Source: Wenyingzhuangia aestuarii (lineage in GTDB: Bacteria > Bacteroidota > Bacteroidia > Flavobacteriales > Flavobacteriaceae). From it: a stretch of 64,000 bases of DNA. The stretch covers positions 62,001-126,000 of the forward strand of contig NZ_JAATJG010000011.1 of NCBI RefSeq assembly GCF_011927765.1, given 5' to 3'. Under the pieces are notes generated by a model, which saw only the letters and a program-made list of their open reading frames with translations, was not told where the DNA came from and ran no database searches. Positions 8,196 to 17,545 of the stretch are shown one piece after another. The position numbers and the translations under genes are program-made. Each line of letters begins with the position of its first letter. Position 1 is the stretch's first letter.

Positions 8196-9755
8196 ATGAA
8201 AATCAAGAGCTATTTTAATGTAATACTCTATGTTTTTTTGGGATTATATACAAGTCAATTTGTATTTGCCCAAAAAACAAAACCCAATATTCTGTTTGCT
8301 ATTTGTGACGATGTATCATATCTGCACACAGGTTATGGAGGAAGTCCCTTTGTAAACACTCCAACTTTTGATAAAATAGCGCAAGAAGGAATCTGTTTTT
8401 CTAATTTTTATGTGGCATCTCCAGGTTGTGCACCTTCTAGAGGTTCTATTGTTACGGGTAGATATCCTTGGCAAAACGAACAATCTGGACAACACGTTTC
8501 TTCTTGGATGAAAAAATACGTGCCGTTGGCTGATGAATTACAAGCTAATGGATATAAAGTAGGAATGACCGGAAAAGGAGTGTCTCCTTTTCGTTATGCA
8601 AAAAACAAATCAGAAGAAACTCTTTGGCGAAAAGAAAATGCTGCAGGTCCTGAATACAATAAAATTCATTACAGTAAAGAACATGATGAACGAACTACAA
8701 CTAAAATAAGTTCTAAAAATTACTTTGAGAATTTTAAAACTTTTATGAAGGGCAAAAAAGAACATCAACCTTTCTTTTTTTGGTATGGAGCACACGAAGC
8801 ACATAGAGGATATGAAAAGGATTCTTGGAAAAGAACTAATAAACAGTTAAAAGATGTAACCGTACCCGCTTTTTTACCAGACAATGGAGTAGTAAGAGGA
8901 GATTTATTAGATTATGCTGTAGAAATTGAATGGTTTGATGCTCAGTTACAAAGAATGCTAACCTATTTAAAAAGTAAAGGAGAATTAGAAAATACCATTG
9001 TGATTGTAACAGCAGACAACGGAATGCCTTTTCCTAGAGCCAAAGCGAATTGTTACGATTATGGAGTACATGTACCTTTCGTAGTAAGTTATCCTAAAGA
9101 ATTTCAGAAAAATAAAACCATAAAAACTCCTTTAGGAGCTGTAGACTTAGCTCCTACTATTTTAGAAATGACCCAAACAACACCTACTAAAATGTAATCT
9201 ATTACGGGAAGTAGTTTTTTAAAGGTCTTAAAAGGAGAAAAGGAATTAAACATAAATAATGCTGTGTTTTCTGGAAGAGAAAGACATACTTCTGCTAGGT
9301 ATAATAACCTTGGGTATCCGCAACGTAGTATCCGTAAAAATGAGTATTTATTGATTTGGAACATTAGTCCAGAAAGATGGCCTTCGGGTGCTCCTGTTAG
9401 CTACAAATCTAAAGAAGATAAAAAACTTATTAAAAATGTATTTGCAGATATTGATGGTTCTCCCACAAAAAGTAATATCCTTAAAAACAAAGAGGCTGAT
9501 GAGGTGAGTTACTATTTTAATATTTCTTGTGACAAACGTCCAGAGTTTGAATTGTACAATCTAGAAAAAGATAGCTCTTGCTTAACCAATTTATCAGGAA
9601 CAAAAGAATATCAGCATGTAGAAATAGCTTTAAAACAAGAATTAATGCAAGAACTCATCAAAACAAAAGATCCTAGAGTTGTGGGGCCAAATAAAGAAGT
9701 TTTTGATAGCTACAAACGTTATTCTTCTATGAGGTATTTTCCAAAGGTCAATTAA
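8196..9755 (+). pseudogene. Type I sulfatase interrupted by an in-frame TAA at 9195-9197
   Basis: A single reading frame encodes a sulfatase of about 519 codons, with signal peptide (FVFAQ), metal motif ICDD, formylglycine site C-A-P-S-R (Cys78) and VTADNGMPF. It is broken by TAA at 9195-9197, between TTPTKM and SITGSSFLKVLKG, a conserved part of the family. The frame is unchanged after the stop and stays open to 9755 through the normal C-terminal subdomain (FELYNLEKDSSCLTNLSG). A CAA (Gln) to TAA change would explain it. The truncated 333-residue product keeps the active-site Cys but lacks the C-terminal subdomain, so it is probably inactive. A sequencing error is possible. It follows the GH28 gene by 9 bp. 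Confidence 0.85.
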
Positions 9756-9768
9756 GCAACCTAAAAAA

Positions 9769-9830
9769 ATCATATGTGTTGCATTGTAAATCATACAGCT
9801 ATTTAATTTTTTACAAGTACGTTATTTTTG
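9769..9830 (+). promoter_or_regulatory. Putative activator-dependent promoter of the 9848 sulfatase
   Basis: Half-sites ATCATATGT (9769) and ATCATACAG (9790) start 21 bp apart. TATTTTTG (9823-9830), a good Bacteroidota -7 box, lies 33 bp after the second half-site and 18 bp before the start codon. Confidence 0.6.
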
Positions 9831-9847
9831 ATGAAAAATAATGAACG

Positions 9848-11320
9848 ATGATTTTTAGTAAAAAAATAGGATTGATGTTGTTCTTAGCAATGTCAAGTTT
9901 AGCAGTAAATGCGCAAAACGAAAAACCAAACGTGTTGGTAATTCTAGCGGATGATTTAGGGTATGGAGATGTAGGTTTTACAGGATCTAAAGAAATTTTT
10001 ACACCCAACTTAGATAAATTAGCAAATAACGGAGTTGTTTTTAAGAACGGATACGTTACCCATCCGTACTGTGGACCTTCTAGAGCAGGATTAATAACAG
10101 GTCGCTATCAGGCAAGGTTTGGATTAGAAATTAACCTAACCAATTCTCCTTTTGACATGTATAATGGTTTGCCTTTATCAGAACAAACTTTTGCAAAAAG
10201 ATTACAAAAAACAGGATACACTACGGGGGCAATAGGAAAATGGCATTTAGGAGGATCGGACACCTTTCATCCTAACAACAGAGGTTTTGATTATTTCTAT
10301 GGATTTTTATCTGGAGGACATTCTTACTTTCCAGAAAATGTAAAAACGCATATGCCATTAATCAATCCAAAAAATAACAAACCTCATTACAGTGCTAATG
10401 AAGGGAGTTATTGGCCTTTAACTAGAAACAATAAAGCAGGAGAGTTTAACGAATATTTAACTACGGCACTAAGTAAAGATGCTGCTAAATTTATACAGAG
10501 TTCAGACAAGCCCTTTTGTTTGTATTTGGCTTACAATGCTCCTCATTTACCTTTAGAAGCTCCAAAGGAAACTATAGAAAAATACAATCATATTAAAGAT
10601 AAAAAGAGAAGAACTTATGCCGCTATGATTGATGAAATGGATCAAGGAATAGGGCTGGTTTTAGAGTCTCTTAAAAAATCTGGTAAGTATGACAATACAT
10701 TGATTTTTTTCTTGTCAGATAATGGAGGGCCAAGAAAAAATGGAGAAACCTTTGCAAACAACGGAAATTTTAGAGAAGGAAAAGGAAGTATGTATGAGGG
10801 TGGATGTCATGTACCATTTATTTTACATTGGCCTAAAGGAAATTTAAATGTAGGAGAGTTTGATGGATTGGTTTCTGCTTTAGATATTGCTGCTACGGCT
10901 GTTGCTGTAGGAAATGGAGATACTTCTGGCGAAACTTTAGAAGGAACAAATTTAATTCCATATTTAACAGGAAAGCAAAAAGGTTCTCCACACAATGCTT
11001 TGTATTGGAGAATGCAAGATGGAATGGCTTGGGCAGTTAGAACAGAAAAAACAAAGTTTTTAAAACTGAACAAAAAAGGAGTTAAACCTGAATTGTTTGA
11101 CATGAAAAAAGATCCTTTTGAAGCTAAAGATATTGTGGCCAAAAACACTAAAAAAAGAGCTCAAATGGCAAAGCTTTGGAACGAATGGAATCAAGGAAAT
11201 ACATCAAATAGGTATTTGCAATCTGGAGAATATCAAAAGAAACGATTGGATTTGTATAAAAAAATGTACGAAAAAGAACAGCAAGCTGCTGCAAAAAAGA
11301 AATTATTAGTTATTGAATAA
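9848..11320 (+). CDS. Type I sulfatase (arylsulfatase A-like)
   Basis: 490 residues with signal peptide (LAVNAQ) and a complete sulfatase fold. It has LADDLGYGDVGFTG for metal binding, formylglycine site C-G-P-S-R (Cys75) followed by AGLITGRYQARFG, the lysine/histidine segment IGKWHLGG, and FLSDNGGP as the second metal motif. The C-terminus holds ELFDMKKDPFEAKDI. This is the most typical arylsulfatase-like sequence of the six sulfatases in the window and should be an exo- or endo-acting polysaccharide sulfatase. It has its own promoter and is closed by a strong hairpin terminator at 11341-11383, so it is probably monocistronic. Regioselectivity is not predictable here. Confidence 0.92.
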   Translation: MIFSKKIGLMLFLAMSSLAVNAQNEKPNVLVILADDLGYGDVGFTGSKEIFTPNLDKLANNGVVFKNGYVTHPYCGPSRAGLITGRYQARFGLEINLTNSPFDMYNGLPLSEQTFAKRLQKTGYTTGAIGKWHLGGSDTFHPNNRGFDYFYGFLSGGHSYFPENVKTHMPLINPKNNKPHYSANEGSYWPLTRNNKAGEFNEYLTTALSKDAAKFIQSSDKPFCLYLAYNAPHLPLEAPKETIEKYNHIKDKKRRTYAAMIDEMDQGIGLVLESLKKSGKYDNTLIFFLSDNGGPRKNGETFANNGNFREGKGSMYEGGCHVPFILHWPKGNLNVGEFDGLVSALDIAATAVAVGNGDTSGETLEGTNLIPYLTGKQKGSPHNALYWRMQDGMAWAVRTEKTKFLKLNKKGVKPELFDMKKDPFEAKDIVAKNTKKRAQMAKLWNEWNQGNTSNRYLQSGEYQKKRLDLYKKMYEKEQQAAAKKKLLVIE

Positions 11321-11340
11321 CTAAGGCTTATAAAAAGCAT

Positions 11341-11383
11341 AAAATGCCTGTTTTTATTGTTAAAAACAGGCATTTTGTTTTAC
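11341..11383 (+). terminator. Rho-independent terminator after the 9848 sulfatase
   Basis: A 15-bp perfect stem (AAAATGCCTGTTTTT / AAAAACAGGCATTTT) with a 6-nt loop and T-rich tail, 20 bp after the sulfatase stop. Confidence 0.8.
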
Positions 11384-11416
11384 ATTTAAAAACGCAACAA
11401 CTTTTATTTTTTTTAA

Positions 11417-13231
11417 ATGGTATCATTAAGCACGTTGGATTATATTTTAATCAGTCTGTTTTTTCTTTCAACATTATTAATAGGGATTTTTGTTTCCAAA
11501 AAATCAGGAAAAAATTCATCAGAGTTTTTCTTGTCAGGAAAAAATATGCCTTGGTGGTTGTTAGGTTTGTCTATGGTAGCTACTACTTTTTCTACAGATA
11601 CTCCTAATTTAGTTACAGATATTGTTCGTCAAAACGGAGTGTCTGGTAACTGGGTTTGGTGGGCTTTTTTATTAACAGGTTTGCTAACGGTTTTTGTTTA
11701 TGCCAAGCTTTGGCGAAAATCCAATGTAGATACCGATATTGAATTTTACGAATTAAGATATGGAGGAAAACCAGCACGTTTTCTTAGAGGATTTAGATCT
11801 GTTTATTTAGGAGTTGTTTTTAATATTTTGGCCATGGCCGGGGTTACTTTAGCCGCTATAAAAATAGGTCAAGTAATGTTGGGTTTAGATCCTTGGCAAG
11901 TTGTGGTAAGTGCAGGTTTAATTACGGTAGTTTTTAGTGCTTTTGGAGGGTTTAGAGGAGTTGTTTATACCGATTTTTTATTGTTTTTTGTAGCCATGGC
12001 TGGAGCAATTGGGGCAGCTTACTATATTGTAAATTTACCTGAAGTTGGAGGTTTAGATGCTTTGTTAGTGCATAAAAATGTTGCAGATAAATTGTCTTTT
12101 TTTCCAGATTTTTCTGATACAAATTCACTCATCACCTTATTAATAATTCCATTAGCGGTACAGTGGTGGAGTTCTTGGTACCCAGGAGCAGAGCCAGGAG
12201 GAGGGGGGTATATTGCACAAAGAATGTTAGCTGCAAAAAACGAGAATCATGCCATTGGTGCAACTTTCTTTTTTAATATTATGCATTATGCGCTTAGACC
12301 TTGGCCATGGATTATTGTAGCCTTGGCTTCTTTAGTGGTCTTCCCAGATTTACAAAGTATCAAACAAGCATTTCCAAATATTGCAGATGACAAATTAGGA
12401 CACGATTTAGCATACTCAGCTATGTTAACTAAATTACCTAGTGGTTTGTTAGGATTGGTCTTAGCATCGTTAGTAGCGGCTTATATGAGTACCATTTCTA
12501 CCCATTTAAATTGGGGGGCTTCTTATGTGGTAAATGATTTATACAAGCAACAAATAGAACCTAATGCTTCTGAAAAGAAATTAGTATTAGTAGGTAGAAT
12601 AACAACAGTAGTTTTAATGGTTATAAGTGCTTTACTGGCTTTACAACTTACAGATGCCATGCAATTATTTTCTCTTATTTTAATGTTTGGAGCAGGTACA
12701 GGTTTGTTATTTATTTTAAGATGGTTTTGGTGGAGAATAAATGCATGGAGTGAGATTTCTGCAATGGTTTCTTCGGGAGTAATTTCTTTAATTTTTAACC
12801 AATCTTCTGTTCATCAGTTCTTATTTAATGTCAATGATGGGGTGTTTCCTGTTTGGTCAAAATATCCTTTAATAGTTGGAATTACTACATTTGTTTGGTT
12901 GTTGGTAACTTATATAACACAGCCAGAGTCTAACAGTGTTTTGTTTAATTTTTATAGAAAAACTCAACCCGGAGGTCCCGGATGGAAACAAATAATAGTC
13001 AAAGCTAACGCACAATCTGTGGAAGTTGTTACAGATACACAGCCCTGGAATTTACCTACGGGAATTTTAGCAATGCTATTGGGTTGTGTGGTTATTTATA
13101 GTTGTTTATTTGCTACTGGTTTTTGGATTTATGGAGATTATAATAATGCGCTTTTAACAAGTGGAATTGTAATTGTTTTTACTGTTTTATTGATCAGGAT
13201 TTGGAAACGAATAAAAGTGAATGTCTTTTAG
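11417..13231 (+). CDS. Sodium:solute symporter (SSS) family transporter
   Basis: 604 residues with about 14 hydrophobic segments. The N-terminus has the SSS pattern: a first helix TLDYILISLFFLSTLLIGIFVSKKS, then SSEFFLSGKNMPWWLLGLSMVATTFSTDTP. Family Na+-site helices follow (LVLASLVAAYMSTISTHLNWGASYVVNDLY near 345-380). It should import a monosaccharide or small oligosaccharide with Na+ across the inner membrane. It sits among the PUL hydrolases rather than with the catabolic genes, so a product of the extracellular enzymes is the likely cargo; galactose or L-galactose are candidates because the FucP copies further on probably take fucose. A terminator lies 34 bp before the gene; no 21-bp repeat promoter was found directly upstream. 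Confidence 0.85.
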   Translation: MVSLSTLDYILISLFFLSTLLIGIFVSKKSGKNSSEFFLSGKNMPWWLLGLSMVATTFSTDTPNLVTDIVRQNGVSGNWVWWAFLLTGLLTVFVYAKLWRKSNVDTDIEFYELRYGGKPARFLRGFRSVYLGVVFNILAMAGVTLAAIKIGQVMLGLDPWQVVVSAGLITVVFSAFGGFRGVVYTDFLLFFVAMAGAIGAAYYIVNLPEVGGLDALLVHKNVADKLSFFPDFSDTNSLITLLIIPLAVQWWSSWYPGAEPGGGGYIAQRMLAAKNENHAIGATFFFNIMHYALRPWPWIIVALASLVVFPDLQSIKQAFPNIADDKLGHDLAYSAMLTKLPSGLLGLVLASLVAAYMSTISTHLNWGASYVVNDLYKQQIEPNASEKKLVLVGRITTVVLMVISALLALQLTDAMQLFSLILMFGAGTGLLFILRWFWWRINAWSEISAMVSSGVISLIFNQSSVHQFLFNVNDGVFPVWSKYPLIVGITTFVWLLVTYITQPESNSVLFNFYRKTQPGGPGWKQIIVKANAQSVEVVTDTQPWNLPTGILAMLLGCVVIYSCLFATGFWIYGDYNNALLTSGIVIVFTVLLIRIWKRIKVNVF

Positions 13232-13266
13232 AAATACAGGTAATGCCTACATAAAAGATTAAAAAA

Positions 13267-13329
13267 CACATATCTTATAGAAACAAAATCATATGTCTAT
13301 TCATCATTGTAGTTAATGTAGCATTTTTG
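13267..13329 (+). promoter_or_regulatory. Putative activator-dependent promoter of the GH2 gene at 13366
   Basis: Half-sites CACATATCT (13267) and ATCATATGT (13288) start 21 bp apart. CATTTTTG (13322-13329) lies 34 bp after the second. The motif TGTAGTTA between half-site and box is shared with the 16003 promoter. Confidence 0.6.
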
Positions 13330-13365
13330 CAATAGTTAGTTGTTATTAATTTATTTACATACAAG

Positions 13366-15831
13366 ATGAAGAAACTCATTTTACTTACCTATTTAATGTC
13401 TTTAAGTTTGTTTGTTAGCCAAACAAGCAATGCACAAGACATTAATTTTAATGAATCATGGACCTTTTTTAACGCTGAGGCAGAAGGTGCTGAAAAAGTT
13501 GATTTTGATGATTCCAAATGGAGAAAATTAAATTTACCTCACGATTGGGCAATTGAAGGTCCTTTTGATAAAAAATACAACGCTCGTGCAGGAGGATTGC
13601 CTTTTCACGGAACAGGATGGTATAGAAAATCATTTAAAGTTCCTGCAACAGCAAAAAATAAAGTAGTTAGAGTGGAGTTTGAAGGTGCCATGTACGATGC
13701 TCATGTTTGGGTAAACGGACAATTGGTAGGAAATAGACCATATGGATATATTGGTTTTGAATTTGACATTTCTAAATATTTAAAATACGGAGATGTAGAA
13801 AATGTAATCGCTGTACGCTTAAGACCACAAGATTTTTCTTCTAGATGGTATCCTGGAGCAGGATTGTATCGTTCTGTTTGGTTAAAAATAGACGAACAAG
13901 TGCACGTTGGGCAATGGGGTTCTTATGTAACAACACCAACGGTTACAGAAAAATTAGCGGTAATTCAAAACGAAACTACAGTAGTAAACAAAAGCAACCA
14001 AGCGGTAAAAGTAAACGTAAAACACGAATATTTTGATCCTAAAGGTAAAAGTGTTGCTACCGTAGAAGAAGACATAAGTATTGAGGCAAATACATCAGCT
14101 ATTTCTGCCTTATACGCTAAAGTTAAAAATCCTATTCGCTGGGATATTTATCAGCCAAATTTATACAATACAGTTACCACCGTAACTCAAAATAAAAAAG
14201 TAGTAGATGTTTACGAAACTAAAATTGGTTTAAGAAGTATTGCTTACACTACTGATGGTTTTTTCTTAAACGGAAAAAAAGTTCGTTTTAACGGAGTTTG
14301 TCTACATCACGATAATGGTGCTTTAGGTTCTGCTGTTTATAAAAGAGCAGATGAAAGAAAGTTACAAATTATGATAGATATGGGAGTAAATGCTATCCGT
14401 ACAAGTCACAACCCACCTTCTAGAGAGTTTTTAGAATTGTGTGATGAATTAGGTTTAGTAGTATTAGATGAAGCTTTTGACGTTTGGAAAATGGAAAAAG
14501 TAGAAAATGGATACAATGTTTATTTTGATGAATGGGCAGAACGAGATTTAAAAGATATGATCAAGAGAGATCGTAATCATCCTTCTGTAATTATGTGGAG
14601 TATTGGTAACGAAATTATAGAACAAAAAGATCGTAAAAACGGTTGGAAGGTAGCTAAGCAGTTAAATGATTATTGTAAAGAAATAGACCCTACACGTCCT
14701 ACATCAGCAGGGTTTAATCATTATTCGGCTCCTTATGATAACAATATGGCTCAACAAGTAGATATTGCAGGAGCAAACTACAAGCCATCTAAGTACAAAG
14801 AATTGTCATCAAATTATCCAGAATTACCTTTGTACGGATCAGAAACATCTAGTTGTACCAGTAGTAGAGGGATTTATCATTTACCTATTGAAAAATATAA
14901 AACTCATGAATCTTTACATGTAACTAGTTACGATATTGTTGGGCCACCATGGGCTTATCCACCAGATATTGAATTTCACTTTCAGGAGTTAAATCCAAGA
15001 GTAATGGGAGAGTTTATTTGGACAGGATTTGATTATTTAGGAGAGCCTACTCCGTATGGAGGAAAAGATAACTCTACCAATGGATATTGGAATGGAGATT
15101 GGCCATCTCACGCTTCTTATTTTGGAGCTGTAGATATGTGTGGATTCCCTAAAGACCGTTTTTACTTGTATCAAAGTCAATGGTCAACAAAACCAATGAT
15201 TCACTTGTTACCACATTGGAACTGGAAAGGAATGGAAGGAAAAACAATTCCTGTTTATTGTTATACAAACTTAGACGAAGCTGAACTTTTTGTGAACGGT
15301 AAGTCTATGGGGAAAAAGGTAAAAGGAAAAGATTTAACAGAAATAAAAGTTGGTTTCTTAAGATATGAACCTAAAACTTTTAAATCTAAATACAGATTAT
15401 CTTGGGACGTTCCTTACCAAGCAGGTAATATTAAAGTTGTTGGGTATAAAAACGGTAAAGTTGTTAAAGAAGAGCAAATTTTTACAGCAGGAAAACCGGC
15501 TAAAGTTTCTGTATCTGTAGATAGAAAAGAAATTGCTGCAGATGGTTCTGATTTAGCTTATGTAACTGTAAGAATAGAAGATAAGAACGGAAACTTATGT
15601 CCTAATGCAGATAACTTAGTTAACTTTTCTGTAAAAGGAGCAGGTGAGTTATTGGCGGTAGATAATGGAAACCAAATTAGTTTGGAATCTTTTCAAGCAA
15701 ACCACAGAAAAGCTTTTAGCGGAATGTGTTTGGCTGTAATTAAATCATCTAAAAAAGCAGGAACTATAAAATTAACTGCTAAGTCTAAATCTTTACGTAG
15801 CGCTAGCGTACGTATTGTGACTAAAAAGTAA
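13366..15831 (+). CDS. Glycoside hydrolase family 2, beta-galactosidase-like
   Basis: 821 residues with a type I signal peptide ending near SNAQ. Domain order: sugar-binding jelly roll (about 25-190, WRKLNLPHDWAIEG), immunoglobulin-like domain (about 200-300), TIM barrel (about 300-600), then C-terminal Ig-like domains including a big-family KVSVSVDRKEIAADGSDLAYVTVRIED module (about 700-821). The acid/base Glu lies in MWSIGNEI (E416) and the nucleophile in LYGSETSS (E493). Barrel motif TSHNPPSREFLELCDELGLVVLDEAFDVW is typical of bacterial beta-galactosidases. It should remove terminal beta-linked galactose from galactan oligosaccharides. A terminator follows at 15861, so it is monocistronic. 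A second, diverged GH2 with the same length and layout is encoded at 37587. Confidence 0.9.
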   Translation: MKKLILLTYLMSLSLFVSQTSNAQDINFNESWTFFNAEAEGAEKVDFDDSKWRKLNLPHDWAIEGPFDKKYNARAGGLPFHGTGWYRKSFKVPATAKNKVVRVEFEGAMYDAHVWVNGQLVGNRPYGYIGFEFDISKYLKYGDVENVIAVRLRPQDFSSRWYPGAGLYRSVWLKIDEQVHVGQWGSYVTTPTVTEKLAVIQNETTVVNKSNQAVKVNVKHEYFDPKGKSVATVEEDISIEANTSAISALYAKVKNPIRWDIYQPNLYNTVTTVTQNKKVVDVYETKIGLRSIAYTTDGFFLNGKKVRFNGVCLHHDNGALGSAVYKRADERKLQIMIDMGVNAIRTSHNPPSREFLELCDELGLVVLDEAFDVWKMEKVENGYNVYFDEWAERDLKDMIKRDRNHPSVIMWSIGNEIIEQKDRKNGWKVAKQLNDYCKEIDPTRPTSAGFNHYSAPYDNNMAQQVDIAGANYKPSKYKELSSNYPELPLYGSETSSCTSSRGIYHLPIEKYKTHESLHVTSYDIVGPPWAYPPDIEFHFQELNPRVMGEFIWTGFDYLGEPTPYGGKDNSTNGYWNGDWPSHASYFGAVDMCGFPKDRFYLYQSQWSTKPMIHLLPHWNWKGMEGKTIPVYCYTNLDEAELFVNGKSMGKKVKGKDLTEIKVGFLRYEPKTFKSKYRLSWDVPYQAGNIKVVGYKNGKVVKEEQIFTAGKPAKVSVSVDRKEIAADGSDLAYVTVRIEDKNGNLCPNADNLVNFSVKGAGELLAVDNGNQISLESFQANHRKAFSGMCLAVIKSSKKAGTIKLTAKSKSLRSASVRIVTKK

Positions 15832-15860
15832 TTATAACAGAACTATACTTAGTCTGAACA

Positions 15861-15897
15861 AAGCCCCCTGATTTACTATAGATTAGGGGGCTTTTGT
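15861..15897 (+). terminator. Rho-independent terminator after GH2
   Basis: GC-rich 9-bp stem (AAGCCCCCT / AGGGGGCTT), 15-nt loop, followed by TTTGT. It lies 29 bp after the GH2 stop and just before the next repeat-type promoter. Confidence 0.8.
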
Positions 15898-15915
15898 ATG
15901 GAGTTTATTTTAAAA

Positions 15916-15978
15916 CACATATGTATTACAAATAATATCATACGTACAATAACTCCATGTAGTTATTTCATTTTTTTG
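15916..15978 (+). promoter_or_regulatory. Putative activator-dependent promoter of the sulfatase/propeller/GH29 operon
   Basis: Half-sites CACATATGT (15916) and ATCATACGT (15937) start 21 bp apart. The box TTTTTTTG (15971-15978) lies 34 bp after the second half-site. The site sits right after the upstream terminator. Confidence 0.6.
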
Positions 15979-16002
15979 TTAGTGTAAAGTAATTACTAGA
16001 AA

Positions 16003-17535
16003 ATGAATACACTGTCTTATAAAATCTTTTTAGGAATATTCCTTTTTTTTGGAGTGTTAAATGCACAGCAAACTAACAAACCCAATGTAATTGTTGTGTT
16101 AGCAGATGATATTGGAGTGGGAGATATTTCTCATTATAGAAAAATGCATAAAGGAAAAGTTGTATTGGAAACTCCCAATATAGATAAGCTTGCAGATTAT
16201 GGAGTAACATTTACAAATGCACATGCTCCTGCAGCTTTGTGTGCAACATCTCGTTACGCAATCATGACGGGAAATAACAATTATCGTAGTCCATTGCCTT
16301 GGGGTGTTTGGTCTGGGTATGCAACATCTGTAATTACTAAAAAGCAGGCTACTTTAGGAAGAGTAATGCAAGCAGCTAATTACCAAACAGCTTTTATTGG
16401 AAAGTGGCATTTAGGAACAAGCTTTGCTAAAAAAAGCGATCCTAGCTCAGTGTATCAATTACAAAGAAAATCAAATATAAATGTAGATCTATCTAAAATT
16501 ATTGATGGAGGACCTACACAAAATGGTTTTGAATATTCGTTTACTTTACCGTCTGGAATTCAAAATGAGCCTTATTCGGCTTATGAAAATGATCAATGGT
16601 ATCCTCTTAAAAAAGATTCAGAAATTGCATTTATAGATAATGTGTTTATGGAACGTATTGGAGCAACTTTGGAAAAGAAAGCTGGATTGGGAGATTCTAA
16701 TTGGAATCCAAGTAAAATAGGCCCTTTATTGGTAAAAAAAGCTACTACTTATATAGCTAAAAAAGCAAAAGAAAAGAAACCTTTTTTTATGTATTACTGT
16801 TCACAAGCAGTACATACTCCACATATGGCTTCAGCAGAACTTAATGGAGTAAAAATAGCAGGAACTACACCATCTAGACACATGGATATGATTAAAGAAT
16901 TAGATGTTCAAGTAGGAATGATGATTCAGGAATTAAAGAAACAAGGCATTTATGAAAACACTGTTTTTATATTCACATCAGACAATGGTGGTTTACATGT
17001 AGATGGAGATACTTGGAATGTAGGACATGAACCAAGTGATATTTACAGAGGTAAGAAAAATGATCCTTATGAAGGAGGGCATAGAGTTCCGTTTTTTGCC
17101 GTTTGGCCTCATAAAATTCAAGCTAAAAAAAGTATAGCAATTCCAACTTTAGGTTTAGATATTATGGCTACCATAGCCGCTGCTGCAGGGTATAAAATTC
17201 CAAATACAGAAGCTTTAGATTCATACAACTTATTGCCTTTATTAACAGGAAAAGAGAAAAAATCGGAGCGAAAGAATATTCTAATTCAAGGAGGAACCGG
17301 TAGACAAGTTGTTATTGTAGAAGGGTTTTGGAAGCTAATAATTCAGATAGATAAAAAAGATAAAACCAATCAAAAAAGAACTCCTATTGCTTTGTTTAAT
17401 TTAAAAACAAATCCATCAGAAGATGAGCAGTACAATTTTGTAGAGGTTAAAAAGTATCAAAAAAAGGTGCAATCTTTATTTAAAGCATACAATCAAACTA
17501 GAGATAGTAAAGTAATGACAGGTAAACAATTTTAA
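16003..17535 (+). CDS. Type I sulfatase (CATSR type, copy 1)
   Basis: 510 residues with signal peptide (GVLNAQ). Sulfatase motifs: LADDIGVGDISHYR, formylglycine site C-A-T-S-R (Cys80) in PAALCATSRYAIMTG, IGKWHLGT, and FTSDNGGLHVDGDTW. Thr replaces the usual Pro/Ala at the third position of the C-x-P/A-x-R motif, but the rest of the signature is intact, so it is probably matured normally. It is closely similar to the sulfatase at 20857 over the whole length, and the two flank the giant propeller gene, suggesting a duplication with the pair acting on the same polymer at different sulfate positions or chain contexts. It is first in a five-gene-scale transcript, with the next gene 10 bp away. Confidence 0.9.
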   Translation: MNTLSYKIFLGIFLFFGVLNAQQTNKPNVIVVLADDIGVGDISHYRKMHKGKVVLETPNIDKLADYGVTFTNAHAPAALCATSRYAIMTGNNNYRSPLPWGVWSGYATSVITKKQATLGRVMQAANYQTAFIGKWHLGTSFAKKSDPSSVYQLQRKSNINVDLSKIIDGGPTQNGFEYSFTLPSGIQNEPYSAYENDQWYPLKKDSEIAFIDNVFMERIGATLEKKAGLGDSNWNPSKIGPLLVKKATTYIAKKAKEKKPFFMYYCSQAVHTPHMASAELNGVKIAGTTPSRHMDMIKELDVQVGMMIQELKKQGIYENTVFIFTSDNGGLHVDGDTWNVGHEPSDIYRGKKNDPYEGGHRVPFFAVWPHKIQAKKSIAIPTLGLDIMATIAAAAGYKIPNTEALDSYNLLPLLTGKEKKSERKNILIQGGTGRQVVIVEGFWKLIIQIDKKDKTNQKRTPIALFNLKTNPSEDEQYNFVEVKKYQKKVQSLFKAYNQTRDSKVMTGKQF

Positions 17536-17545
17536 TACAAAATGT

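Noticed and set aside
11344-11607. Forward frame of 87 codons over the terminator and the SSS transporter start
   Set aside because: It reads through a strong hairpin and overlaps the transporter in another frame; no homologous features.
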